A DNA stretch of 16,667 nucleotides from the NCBI GenBank assembly GCA_040753915.1, contig JBFMDN010000093.1:1-16667 (forward strand), read 5' to 3'. The translations under genes and the position numbers were made by a program. This document shows, piece by piece, positions 1 through 6,955 of the stretch. Every line of letters starts with the position of its first letter. The stretch's first letter is position 1. Under the pieces are notes generated by a model. The model was given only the letters and a program-made list of their open reading frames with translations, was not told where the DNA came from and made no database searches. The stretch comes from JBFMDN01 sp040753915 (GTDB lineage: Bacteria > Desulfobacterota > Desulfomonilia > Desulfomonilales > Desulfomonilaceae).

Positions 1-128
1 AAGGCACCCTCACCCCAACCCTCTCCCAGAGGGAGAGGGAGCCGAAAGAATCCCCTCTCCCCCGCTTCGGGGGAGAGGGTCAGGGTGAGGGGGTGTGCCA
101 CGACTATCACGGACTGCCGGCTTTTGAG
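1..128 (+). repeat. Dispersed fold-back repeat, copy A (about 127 bp)
   Basis: This GC-rich intergenic repeat recurs at 7103-7229 (nearly identical, same strand) and at 16441-16548 (opposite strand, 5' end degraded). Its ends are imperfect inverted repeats: CCCTCACCCCAACCCTCTCCC near the left against the complement of the GAGAGGGTCAGGGTGAGGG block near the right. Two smaller hairpins sit inside, CCCTCTCCC/GGGAGAGGG and a CCCC-GCTTC-GGGG type stem. A tail reading CGACTATCACGGACTG follows the fold-back part. No coding potential is apparent; the small frames across it give the low-complexity peptides typical of such repeats. A non-autonomous mobile palindrome is my inference. Confidence 0.85.
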
Positions 129-408
129 ACAATTTCTTCAAACCTGCCATGCAATGGGACAGGCTCTGAACCTGTCCTCAGCAGCATCGTCGATCCGAGG
201 GCGGGTTTGAAACCCGCCCCTACAATTGCGGCGAAACGTAAAGCAGAGCACCATGGCCCCGTACCAGATCGTCGAGGAGCCCCTACGAAGGACTTCTGTC
301 GGGTTGGGGGCTTTGCTTCAGGCAGGTCCATGGCGAGCCGTGGCTCAATACGCGACCGTATTTGTGAAATCATGTACTTAAGCCCGCCCCCACAACCCAA
401 CAGTCTCA
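129..408. other. Intergenic region with hairpins, no gene seen
   Basis: No convincing gene is present. The region holds two good palindromes. GGACAGG (157-163) pairs with CCTGTCC (171-177) across a 7-nt loop. The block 199-219 is a perfect 10+1+10 palindrome (GGGCGGGTTT, central G, AAACCCGCCC) followed by CCTAC. A degenerate relative of the second palindrome occurs at 16231-16251. The hairpins lie beyond the 3' end of the small minus-strand gene that stops at 409 and could limit its transcription, but no U-tract follows them. Confidence 0.6.
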
Positions 409-660
409 CTACGAATCCTCGGAACTGCCACCCGGCACTCTCTCATCCGAAGGCCGCAGTATCGTCTGTATTTTTTCACCCGCACGTTCCCCGTCCAAAA
501 TCTCCAACCCAGCCATACAGGCCCCATCCTCACGGGCCAGGCACGACAGAACGCGGCATCTGACGAGCCGGTCGTTGTCCATCATCTGGATGATGTCGCC
601 TCTGGCCAGCAGTTGGTTCCCGCGCAGAGTGACTTCTCTCTTCCTGGGCTTCCTTGCCAT
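409..660 (-). CDS. Small hypothetical protein (83 aa)
   Basis: I do not recognise this protein. It starts with a very basic stretch (MARKPRKREV) and continues with a hydrophilic, probably beta-rich core containing the patterns RGDIIQMMDN, VRCRVLSC and GACMAGLEILDGERAG. No signal peptide or membrane segment is visible. The alternation and the glycine-containing AGLEIL strand vaguely recall small PilZ-like or SH3-like barrels, but the defining PilZ arginine and D/NxSxxG motifs are not evident, so no function is assigned. The start is well supported: a GGGGAG ribosome-binding site lies about 6 nt upstream of the ATG, and a TATAGT -10-like box sits a short distance further up. It lies on the same strand as the deacetylase-like gene, about 185 bp downstream of that gene's stop. 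Confidence 0.6.
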   Translation of the reverse strand: MARKPRKREVTLRGNQLLARGDIIQMMDNDRLVRCRVLSCLAREDGACMAGLEILDGERAGEKIQTILRPSDERVPGGSSEDS

Positions 661-693
661 GGGTTCTCCCCGAAATACGTAAGGATTCGAGCC

Positions 694-722
694 ACTATAT
701 CATGATCCATTCCTGATTCGAA
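694..722 (-). promoter_or_regulatory. Putative sigma-70 promoter of the 83-aa gene
   Basis: On the minus strand, TATAGT (699 to 694) matches the -10 consensus at 5 of 6 positions. TTCGAA (722 to 717) is a weak -35 at 17-bp spacing. Transcription would begin near 687 and give a leader of about 27 nt that includes the ribosome-binding site. This is a motif match only. Confidence 0.35.
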
Positions 723-773
723 CGGGACGCCCCATAAGGGTACCACGGTCGGACACCCTGCCGGCGATCCGTA

Positions 774-831
774 ATCAACGGGTGAGACAGCCATGCTACC
801 CGATCAACGGGCGAGACGCCCAGTCTACTGG
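774..831 (-). repeat. Two tandem units of a short GGGCG-AGA-CGCCC palindrome repeat
   Basis: Two units of about 29 bp start with ATCAACGGG. The second contains a clean hairpin GGGCG-AGA-CGCCC (809-821); the first is a degenerate version (GGGTGAGACAGCC). The 16 bases at 807-822 recur exactly, in reverse complement, at 16351-16366. A third degenerate relative may start at 721 (AACGGGACGCCCC). The pair follows the stop codon of the deacetylase-like gene and may act as a weak terminator, although no U-tract follows. It is a dispersed intergenic palindrome. Confidence 0.55.
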
Positions 832-845
832 CAGCGGCTGGGAGG

Positions 846-1622
846 CTACGGATGCGCGGGGTCCATGCCTCTGCACAGGGCCAGAGCGTTTTCCCCCAGC
901 ACGGCCGTGTTGTAGCCCCCTTCGAGCACGGCGAAATAGCGTCCTCGGCACTTCGTCCGGGCGTGCTCTCTCACATTGCGGCCTATGGTGAAGTAGTCTT
1001 CCGTGGTGAGGGTACCTCCCCAGTCTTCCTGGTGCCGGTCGAACCCCGCGCTGATCGCCACCATGTCATATTCGTTCCCGCTCAGTGCACGGTCCACATT
1101 GTCCAGGAATGCTCGACGATTGTTGTCCTGAATGTTTGCCACCACCACATTTCTGCTGCCGGAAAAGAAGTTGTCGGTTCCGTCGCCGAAATGCAGATCG
1201 ATGTCGAGAATGAGGGCCTGCGATATTGTCCTGTTTTGGATGAGCTTTTGGATGGCAATCGCCACATTATTGAAGAAGCAGAACCCCCAGTGGCTGCCGG
1301 GACTCGCGTGGTGGCCGGGCGGGCGGATCGCAGCAAAGGTGGGCTCACCCCGCGAGGCCATCTCCGCTGCAAGAATGGCTCCGCCCGCAGCCATCAGGGC
1401 GGCCGGATAGAGCATAGCATCTCGCTTGACCGACTGCAGGATCGACGGAGTGTGAACAAGGAGAATGTCGTCCTCCGTTGCAGGGTTCGGGGCAATGATG
1501 GGGTAGTGGGCCTCCAGGACCCGTACGATCGAAGCGACTCGCTGGGGTGTCTCGCACGAGGCAGTGGGATAATCGTTCAAATAGATGTTATGGTAAATGA
1601 CTTTGAACTGCTTCTCAGCCAT
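846..1622 (-). CDS. Histone deacetylase family (zinc-dependent amidohydrolase) protein
   Basis: This is a member of the arginase/deacetylase fold family (HDAC, AcuC, acetylpolyamine amidohydrolase), which hydrolyses acetyl-amide bonds using a single zinc ion. Numbering from the chosen start, the visible motifs are RPPGHHA (100-106, the catalytic His pair), GFCFFNN (113-119), DIDLHFGDGT (140-149, with D142 and H144 as zinc ligands), AGFD (D195, third ligand) and LEGGYN (Y237, transition-state tyrosine). All catalytic positions are therefore present. At 258 aa it is at the short end of the family. The usual HHG after the ligand His reads HFG. An AAAGGAG site lies 9 nt upstream of the ATG at 1622; the ATG at 1628 is only 3 nt from it, and longer starts lack support. 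The substrate is unknown: acetylated polyamine, acetyl-CoA synthetase or another amide are all possible. It diverges from treY. Confidence 0.88.
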   Translation of the reverse strand: MAEKQFKVIYHNIYLNDYPTASCETPQRVASIVRVLEAHYPIIAPNPATEDDILLVHTPSILQSVKRDAMLYPAALMAAGGAILAAEMASRGEPTFAAIRPPGHHASPGSHWGFCFFNNVAIAIQKLIQNRTISQALILDIDLHFGDGTDNFFSGSRNVVVANIQDNNRRAFLDNVDRALSGNEYDMVAISAGFDRHQEDWGGTLTTEDYFTIGRNVREHARTKCRGRYFAVLEGGYNTAVLGENALALCRGMDPAHP

Positions 1623-1699
1623 GGCCATATGCTCCTTTCGGATCGAGAGGGAAACCTTCTGAAAGACCGGCCATGCAGGGCCGCATTTCACCTTACCTC

Positions 1700-1714
1700 T
1701 GGTATAGTATACCA
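1700..1714. promoter_or_regulatory. Perfect 15-bp palindrome, candidate operator
   Basis: The sequence is TGGTATA-G-TATACCA, a perfect 7+1+7 inverted repeat in the region between the divergent deacetylase-like gene and treY. Read on the minus strand it also contains TATACT, a possible -10 for the deacetylase gene about 85 bp upstream of its ATG, with only a poor -35. A repressor bound here could block that promoter. The TGGT/ACCA ends resemble GntR-type operators in general, which is an inference. No regulator gene lies nearby. Confidence 0.45.
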
Positions 1715-1814
1715 TCGACTGGCCTTTGTGATAGGCCCCCAGAAGGGGACTTTATTTCATTTTTCCGGCTTCCCGGTTCCGACGGGCCGCTCTGTGAGCA
1801 CGAGGGGGTGAATC

Positions 1815-4616
1815 ATGAGCTCAGTTCCGTTATCCACGTATCGTATACAGTTTCAGGCAGAATTCACTTTTTCCCATTGCATCACAATCCTCGGTTACCT
1901 GACGGATCTCGGCATCTCACACATATACGCGTCACCGATTTTCAGGGCACGGCCAGGAAGCACCCACGGGTACGACATCTGCTCCCATTCGGAAATCAAT
2001 CCGGAGCTCGGAGGAGAAAAGCAGTTGGAGCAGCTCACAGAGGCCAGGCGCGAACGACGACTCGGATGGATTCAGGACATTGTCCCGAATCATATGGCTG
2101 TATCCGGCGACAACAGGATGCTTGTCGACGTATTTGAAAACGGACCTGCTTCCAAGTACTTTTCCTATTTCGACATCGATTGGAATCACCCTGACGAAGG
2201 AATGCGCGGCAGAATGCTCGCACCGTTTCTCGGGAAATTCTTCGGAGAGACCCTTCAGGACGGGGAAATCCAGCTCGGGTACGATCTGGACGGCTTTTTC
2301 GTTAAGTACTACGATTTGAGGTTGCCCGTCAGACTGGATTCCTACATCTTCATCCTGACCCAGGGCTTGCGTGGACTCCGAGACAGATTGGGCAGAGAGC
2401 ATCCCGATTTCATCAAGCTCCAAGGTGTGCTGTACAATGTCAAGACTCTGGGCGGCACTGAAACCGAAGAGGAACGGTACGCTCAAATCTCGTTCATCAA
2501 GCGCATGCTTTTCGATCTCTATCGATCCAGTAGGGCGATCGCGGATCATGTGGATACCACCATCGCCAGGTTCAACACCGAATCCAGCCCCTCAGGCGGG
2601 AGCGATCTTCTGGCAGAGCTTCTTTCAGAGCAATTCTACAGGCTTTCCTACTGGAAGGTAGCTTCGGATGAGATCAATTACCGGAGATTCTTCAGCATCA
2701 ACGATCTCATATCCTTACGAGTCGAGGAAGAAGAGGTCTTCGACCACGTCCACCGGGGCGTGCTGAGCCGCGTTCGGGACGGCTCTTTCGACGGACTACG
2801 TGTGGACCACATCGACGGTCTCTATAACCCCACCGCGTATCTGGATCGGCTCAGACAAGAAGCGGGCGACGCTTATCTGGTTGTGGAAAAGGTCTTGGCC
2901 GCATCGGAGGAGCTTCCCAAACAATGGCAGGTCCACGGAACCACTGGCTATGACTTTCTGAATATGGTCTGCGGCCTGTTCGTGCCGCGGAAAAACGAAA
3001 AGGCTTTCGAGCGACTGTATACCCGGTTTACCGGTCTGAGACTCCATTTCCGGGACCTTGTCCCCGAAAAGAAGCGACTCATGATCGAACGACATATGGA
3101 AGGAGACGTCGACAACCTCGCCAGGCTCGTCAAGTCCGCATCGAGCAGAGACCGATATGGGTTCGACATAACCTTGAAGGCAATGAAACAGGCCATTGTG
3201 GAAGTGCTCGTCCACTTTCCGGTGTACCGGACGTACCTCAGCGCAGATCTGCAGAATCCGGAGGAATGCCGACATATCGCGCGGACCCTGGCGGTGTGTA
3301 AAGAAAAGAATCCCCACCTGGTCAACGAGCTGTCTTTTCTCGAGCGCTTCTTGCTGCTTCGGTATCCTAAGTACCTTTCTGCAGAAGACAAAGAGCAACG
3401 GGTAAGATTTGCCATGCGTTTTCAACAGTTTACCGGGCCGCTCATGGCCAAGGGATTCGAGGACACTGCCCTGTACGTCATGAACCGACTGCTCTGTCTC
3501 AATGAGGTAGGCGGATGGCCGGATCGATTTGGAGTGACTCCCCAAGAGCTTCACGAGTTTTTTTCACGGCGGAACACCCAATGGCCTGCTTCAATCAATG
3601 CCACTGCCACTCACGACACCAAACGAGGAGAAGACGCCCGCATGAGACTGGCTGCTCTTTCCGAGCTCCCCGGCGAATGGCAGGCAGCGCTGACGAAATT
3701 CAGCAAGATCAACGCGCGAAAAAAGCGGCGACTGGGACGCGTGAACGCCCCGGACAGAAATGACGAGTATTTCCTTTACCAAACGCTGATCGGTGCCTGG
3801 CCGTACGGCGACTTCGATATGGAAGCCTTCTTGGACAGACTGAAGGAGTACCTCGTCAAGAGTGTCCGAGAGGCAAGGACTCATACAGGATGGATCAAGC
3901 CCGATCTCGGTTACGAGGAGGCCTTTCTCCGGTTTGCCGAGGACGTCGTCACCCCGTCACCTGATAATGCCTTCCTGGGCGAGTTCTTGCCGTTTCAACG
4001 CCGCGTCGCTCATCTCGGGGTCATCAACTCCCTGTCACAGACCCTCATAAAGATTACGGCTCCAGGAGTGCCGGATTTCTATCAGGGTACGGAGCTCTGG
4101 GATCTTTCCTTCGTGGATCCTGACAACAGGAGGCCGGTAGATTTCCCTTTGCGACAAAGCCTTCTGTCAGACATACGGAGAAGTTTTCAGGCCCGACCAC
4201 GGGAGTTGCTCCAGGAGATGCTCGCTCGACCCGACGACGGCAGGGTGAAGCTGTTTCTGATCGATCAGGCTCTTTGCGTGCGAGGTTCGCATGCCGAGCT
4301 CTTTCAGCGTGGTGAGTACCGCCCGGTGTCATTCAGAGGCGAACACAGAGATCGCTTGTTTGGGTTTGCCAGAGTGCTTCCCGGTCGAGAGGGGTGCATC
4401 ACGATCGTGCCGCGTCTCGTTGCACCGCTGGTGGAAGGGGAAGAATTTCCTCTCGGTGAGGTCTGGAGAGACACGGAAATCATCCTCCCGACGCCGATCC
4501 CCTATGCCGTCGCGGATGCGATCACTGGGAGGAAGTCAACGGTGAGTCAATCGATACTGGCCTCAGAGGTGCTCTCCGAGTTTCCCGTGGCTCTGCTCGT
4601 CTATTCCCTCACGTGA
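1815..4616 (+). CDS. treY: Maltooligosyl trehalose synthase (EC 5.4.99.15)
   Basis: This cytoplasmic GH13-family isomerase converts the reducing-end alpha-1,4 bond of maltooligosaccharides to alpha-1,1, the first step of the TreY/TreZ route from glycogen or maltodextrin to trehalose. The N-terminus has the signature STYRIQF, then YASPIFRA, GSTHGYD and DIVPNHMA. The catalytic barrel motifs are GLRVDHIDG (nucleophile D331), LVVEKVLA (general acid E358) and ATATHDTKRGEDAR (D601, transition-state stabiliser). A C-terminal PGVPDFYQGTE motif is also typical. At 933 aa it is full length for the family and shows no interruption. The start follows a GAGGGGG site. The partner gene treZ is not in this window, and neither is any other trehalose or glycogen gene, so TreY would need TreZ encoded elsewhere. 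Identification is very secure. Confidence 0.97.
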   Translation: MSSVPLSTYRIQFQAEFTFSHCITILGYLTDLGISHIYASPIFRARPGSTHGYDICSHSEINPELGGEKQLEQLTEARRERRLGWIQDIVPNHMAVSGDNRMLVDVFENGPASKYFSYFDIDWNHPDEGMRGRMLAPFLGKFFGETLQDGEIQLGYDLDGFFVKYYDLRLPVRLDSYIFILTQGLRGLRDRLGREHPDFIKLQGVLYNVKTLGGTETEEERYAQISFIKRMLFDLYRSSRAIADHVDTTIARFNTESSPSGGSDLLAELLSEQFYRLSYWKVASDEINYRRFFSINDLISLRVEEEEVFDHVHRGVLSRVRDGSFDGLRVDHIDGLYNPTAYLDRLRQEAGDAYLVVEKVLAASEELPKQWQVHGTTGYDFLNMVCGLFVPRKNEKAFERLYTRFTGLRLHFRDLVPEKKRLMIERHMEGDVDNLARLVKSASSRDRYGFDITLKAMKQAIVEVLVHFPVYRTYLSADLQNPEECRHIARTLAVCKEKNPHLVNELSFLERFLLLRYPKYLSAEDKEQRVRFAMRFQQFTGPLMAKGFEDTALYVMNRLLCLNEVGGWPDRFGVTPQELHEFFSRRNTQWPASINATATHDTKRGEDARMRLAALSELPGEWQAALTKFSKINARKKRRLGRVNAPDRNDEYFLYQTLIGAWPYGDFDMEAFLDRLKEYLVKSVREARTHTGWIKPDLGYEEAFLRFAEDVVTPSPDNAFLGEFLPFQRRVAHLGVINSLSQTLIKITAPGVPDFYQGTELWDLSFVDPDNRRPVDFPLRQSLLSDIRRSFQARPRELLQEMLARPDDGRVKLFLIDQALCVRGSHAELFQRGEYRPVSFRGEHRDRLFGFARVLPGREGCITIVPRLVAPLVEGEEFPLGEVWRDTEIILPTPIPYAVADAITGRKSTVSQSILASEVLSEFPVALLVYSLT

Positions 4617-4620
4617 CTGG

Positions 4621-4749
4621 CGGGGGTCAGGTCTTGTTTCTTGACGAACCTATGATGACGATAGTCTGTGAATGGCCCGCTGCCCCGATCCAAACCGGGC
4701 AGGCGAATTTCAAAGGTGGGAGGGAGGTCAAGAAACAAGCCTGACCCCG
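4621..4749. mobile_element. MITE-like inverted-repeat element
   Basis: Two inverted arms bound about 80 bp. The left arm (4621-4645) reads CGGGGGTCAGG followed by TCTTGTTTCTTGAC. The right arm (4727-4749) is its reverse complement apart from two single-base indels. The interior carries a small GCCC/GGGC hairpin (about 4683-4700). The left end lies 5 bp after the treY stop. No transposase is encoded. Short elements with GGGGTCAGG...CTTGAC-like ends are associated in many proteobacteria with REP-associated or IS200-like transposases acting in trans; this origin is inferred. In RNA the arms could pair as a long hairpin after treY. Confidence 0.65.
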
Positions 4750-5188
4750 TGCTCGTAGGACAGCCTTCTCTGGACGCTTCTCGCCACGCGAGCGTTGCGG
4801 TCACCATTGTTCATCAGGTTTTTGCGGCTTCCCGTGTGGGATATCTCTATAGAACGGGGTTTCCACGGTCTAAAACTTCTTGACTAAGAACCGGCTTGTG
4901 TCTTATGCTCCTTTGCCGTCGCACTCGAAGTTGAGTTATTTTCTGTGTAGTTTTTGGAGGGTTGAGGGTAGCCCCGTCCTGTGGAGCGTCTTTCGGGTGC
5001 GTATGTGCTTCCAGGGCGGGGTATACATCAAGAAACTTGGTGGCGGCACATAATCCGTGTCGTAACCTGGACAGTTTAGGAATCGGGCTATCATTTACCT
5101 GCCTCATGCAGCAGATCCCACGGAGGAGCAGCACACCGATCAGGCGGCCGAGGCCATGAGCAATCCCTTTGCAGCATAAGGTGACCGT
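4750..5188. other. Intergenic leader upstream of the GHMP kinase gene
   Basis: About 440 bp without a convincing gene: the reading frames here lack good starts or recognisable content. It includes one promoter-like pair at 4880-4909 and the ribosome-binding site AAGGTGA placed 5 nt before the kinase ATG at 5189. If the promoter at 4880 is used, the kinase mRNA has a leader of more than 270 nt. I recognise no riboswitch in it. Confidence 0.5.
4880..4909 (+). promoter_or_regulatory. Putative sigma-70 promoter upstream of the GHMP kinase gene
   Basis: TTGACT (4880-4885, 5 of 6 to consensus) is separated by 18 bp from TATGCT (4904-4909, 4 of 6). It lies in one of the more AT-rich stretches of the gap and points toward the kinase gene about 280 bp downstream. 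Evidence is motif similarity only. Confidence 0.35.
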
Positions 5189-6175
5189 ATGATCATTACT
5201 CGCACTCCCCTCAGGGTAAGCTTCTGCGGCGGGGGTACGGACCTTCCCTCGTACTATCTCAAGGAACAGGGGGCGGTTGTCAGCACGGCTATCAACAAGT
5301 ATGTTTACATCACCGTCAACCGCCTCAGCCGATACTTCGACCATCGCATCCTCTTGAAGTATTCCCGCACAGAGCTTGTCAATTCCGTTGATGAGGTGAA
5401 CCATCCCATCATCCGGGAAGCCATGAAGATTGCCGGGGTGGTAGACGGGGTCGAGATTACCTCCATGGCAGATATTCCCGCGGGAACGGGCCTTGGCTCT
5501 TCCAGCACCTATGCGGTGGGACTGCTCCACGCGTTGCACACCTTCAAGGGTCAACACGTCTCCGCCGCGCAACTCGCGAGGGAAGCGTGTGACATCGAAA
5601 TCGGCCGGCTGAAGGATCCCATTGGAAAGCAAGACCAGTACATCGCCGCATACGGTGGCATCTGTCATATACGGTTCAATCCGGACGAGACGGTTTTCGT
5701 GGATCCGGTGATTTGCTCCTATGCGACCAAGCAAGCCCTTCAAGACAATCTCCTGATGTTCTACACGGGAAATACCCGCCGCGCGGGGGACATTCTCCGG
5801 GTTCAGAAGGCAACGACTGAACAGAATTGGGAGGCACTCACGCAGATGAAGGAGCTATGCGGCCGTCTCATGGAAGTATTGAAGGAAGGAAGATCACTCA
5901 GCGGCTTCGGTGAAATACTTCATCAAAACTGGGTGCACAAACAAAGTCTCGTGGACACGATAAGCACGGATTCCATCAATGGATATTACAACAGAGCTCG
6001 GGAGGCCGGAGCCATAGGCGGGAAACTCCTCGGCGCCGGCGGAGGTGGCTTCCTGCTCTTCTATGTGGAGCGACAGAACCATCAGCGAGTAAGGGAAGCC
6101 CTGTCCGATCTGCAGGAGCTGCCCTTTCGCTTCGAGCCTCAGGGAAGCAAGGTCATCTACATATCGGATGAGTGA
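5189..6175 (+). CDS. hddA: GHMP-family sugar kinase, D-glycero-D-manno-heptose 7-phosphate kinase-like
   Basis: This cytoplasmic ATP-dependent kinase of the galacto/homoserine/mevalonate/phosphomevalonate superfamily has 328 aa, the usual length. Visible motifs are TPLRVSFCGGGTDLP at the N-terminus (6-20), typical of heptose/fucose-type GHMP kinases. The ATP-binding loop is PAGTGLGSSSTYAVG (97-111). KDPIGKQDQYIAAYGG (142-157) is shared with heptose-phosphate kinases. The C-terminal motif 3 is GKLLGAGGGGF (278-288). The closest named function I can support is HddA, which phosphorylates heptose 7-phosphate at C1 on the way to GDP-D-glycero-D-manno-heptose for surface glycans. No gmhA, gmhB, hddC or LPS genes adjoin it, so a different sugar substrate is possible. 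The start has an AAGGTGA site 5 nt upstream. Family assignment is secure, substrate less so. Confidence 0.85.
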   Translation: MIITRTPLRVSFCGGGTDLPSYYLKEQGAVVSTAINKYVYITVNRLSRYFDHRILLKYSRTELVNSVDEVNHPIIREAMKIAGVVDGVEITSMADIPAGTGLGSSSTYAVGLLHALHTFKGQHVSAAQLAREACDIEIGRLKDPIGKQDQYIAAYGGICHIRFNPDETVFVDPVICSYATKQALQDNLLMFYTGNTRRAGDILRVQKATTEQNWEALTQMKELCGRLMEVLKEGRSLSGFGEILHQNWVHKQSLVDTISTDSINGYYNRAREAGAIGGKLLGAGGGGFLLFYVERQNHQRVREALSDLQELPFRFEPQGSKVIYISDE

Positions 6176-6225
6176 TTGGTTCTCAGCCCCGATCTAGGAC
6201 GCGGCCCCCCACAGAGAATTTCACT

Positions 6226-6543
6226 TCACGCCATGTCTACCCACTCAGGTATCTTGTCCCCCGAGAGAAAGACTTCGACCTGTTCCGGTTGGGCGAGGTA
6301 GGGCTCAAGACGTTTCGCTATCTTCTTGCGCTTGTCGTCACGAAGCCAGTTTTCCCACCGTTTCCTGCTCGTCCAGGTACTAATCACCAAGAGCTTGTTG
6401 GTGTTGTCCGCGCTGAAAATCGTTTCGCCGGAAAGGTAACCCTGCTGGAGCGTTGCTGCAGAACGGAGCTCCATGAGCACCTTGTACGCCTCTTCCATCT
6501 TCCCCTGCTTGAGCTCACGCGTGATCAAGACTTTCACTGCCAT
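6226..6543 (-). CDS. Antibiotic biosynthesis monooxygenase (ABM) domain protein
   Basis: A small 105-aa protein with one ferredoxin-like ABM domain. Visible signs are the first strand VKVLITREL, the helix GKMEEAYKVLMELRSAA, the segment GYLSGETIFSADN and the strand-helix LLVISTWTSRKRWENWL; GYxSGE...W.S...W..W is typical of the family. Such proteins form dimers in the cytoplasm. Some are cofactor-free monooxygenases or haem-degrading enzymes, but many are of unknown function, and no haem- or quinol-pathway gene adjoins it. The ATG at 6543 is preferred over upstream in-frame starts because AAGGGGGA lies just upstream and the domain begins right after it. It stands alone on the minus strand, far downstream of pilY1 and converging with the GHMP kinase gene. 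Confidence 0.85.
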   Translation of the reverse strand: MAVKVLITRELKQGKMEEAYKVLMELRSAATLQQGYLSGETIFSADNTNKLLVISTWTSRKRWENWLRDDKRKKIAKRLEPYLAQPEQVEVFLSGDKIPEWVDMA

Positions 6544-6668
6544 CGGATCCCCCTTTTCTGGCAAAAACTCAACCGGGAGCCCCCTCTCTTCAGGATACAC
6601 AGCGCCCGGTCATGGTTCCCGTTTGCGTGCCCCCATCAACCAGAAAATCCCACCGATGCCTTATATTA

Positions 6669-6674
6669 AGTATA
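6669..6674 (-). promoter_or_regulatory. Possible -10 box for the ABM gene
   Basis: The only AT-rich patch upstream of the ABM gene (6660-6676) gives TATACT on the minus strand, about 126 bp before the ATG. No good -35 is seen at normal spacing, so the assignment is tentative. Confidence 0.25.
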
Positions 6675-6731
6675 TCACTTCGCGGTCGTCCCGGAATGGG
6701 AAAAGATGTCCGAGTAGGCGTAAGAGTGAAC

Positions 6732-6750
6732 GGGCGGGATGCGCCCGCCC
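6732..6750. repeat. GC-rich hairpin GGGCGGG/CCCGCCC
   Basis: GGGCGGG (6732-6738) pairs with CCCGCCC (6744-6750) across ATGCG, followed by CTACCACGCATG. It resembles the fold-back GGGCGGG...CCCGCCC palindrome at 199-219 and belongs to the same class of short intergenic palindromes. No U-tract is present. Confidence 0.5.
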
Positions 6751-6761
6751 TACCACGCATG

Positions 6762-6826
6762 TAGCGCAGGCTTTTAGCGCAGGTTTGTAGCGCAGGTTTG
6801 TAGCGCAGGTTTGTAGCGCAGGCTTT
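6762..6826 (+). repeat. 13-bp tandem repeat, five units
   Basis: The unit TAGCGCAGGTTTG (variant TAGCGCAGGCTTT in the first and last units) is repeated without gaps at 6762, 6775, 6788, 6801 and 6814. The last unit runs straight into the 79-bp repeat, whose first bases are the same motif, so the array seems to have grown by slippage from the end of that element. Confidence 0.85.
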
Positions 6827-6891
6827 CCAGCCTGCGTCTTCAAGAAAATGGCAGCCTGAAAGGCTACCCTACATGGCGCGGAATGGCAGCC
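6813..6891 (+). repeat. 79-bp direct repeat, copy 1
   Basis: Identical over 79 bp to 6956-7034. The unit contains the palindrome CGCAGGCT-TTCC-AGCCTGCG and a second small stem AGCCT-GAA-AGGCT, then CTACCCTACATGGCGCGG. A diverged partial copy of the right half (ACCCTACATGTGCGGAATATGGCAG) occurs at about 7247-7271. No coding function is apparent. Confidence 0.9.
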
Positions 6892-6955
6892 ACGCACTTC
6901 GCGGAATAACCTGCATGGCAGGATTTATGCGACCGCGATCTTGTAGCGCACGCAT

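Noticed and set aside
93..563. 156-codon plus-strand open frame at the left edge
   Set aside because: It starts inside the dispersed repeat and runs antisense through the 83-aa gene; its composition is the proline- and histidine-rich type produced by such repeats.
683..720. Possible tRNA T-arm (GGATTCGA / GATTCGAA)
   Set aside because: No matching acceptor, D or anticodon stems could be placed around it.
852..1811. 319-codon plus-strand open frame
   Set aside because: It lies opposite the HDAC-fold gene, whose catalytic motifs are all intact; the plus frame shows no domain pattern and ends just before treY.
4847..5743. 298-codon open frame on the minus strand overlapping the GHMP kinase start
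   Set aside because: It is antisense to a clearly coding, motif-rich gene, has no recognisable content and no good ribosome-binding site; it is an open antisense frame caused by GC-rich codon usage.
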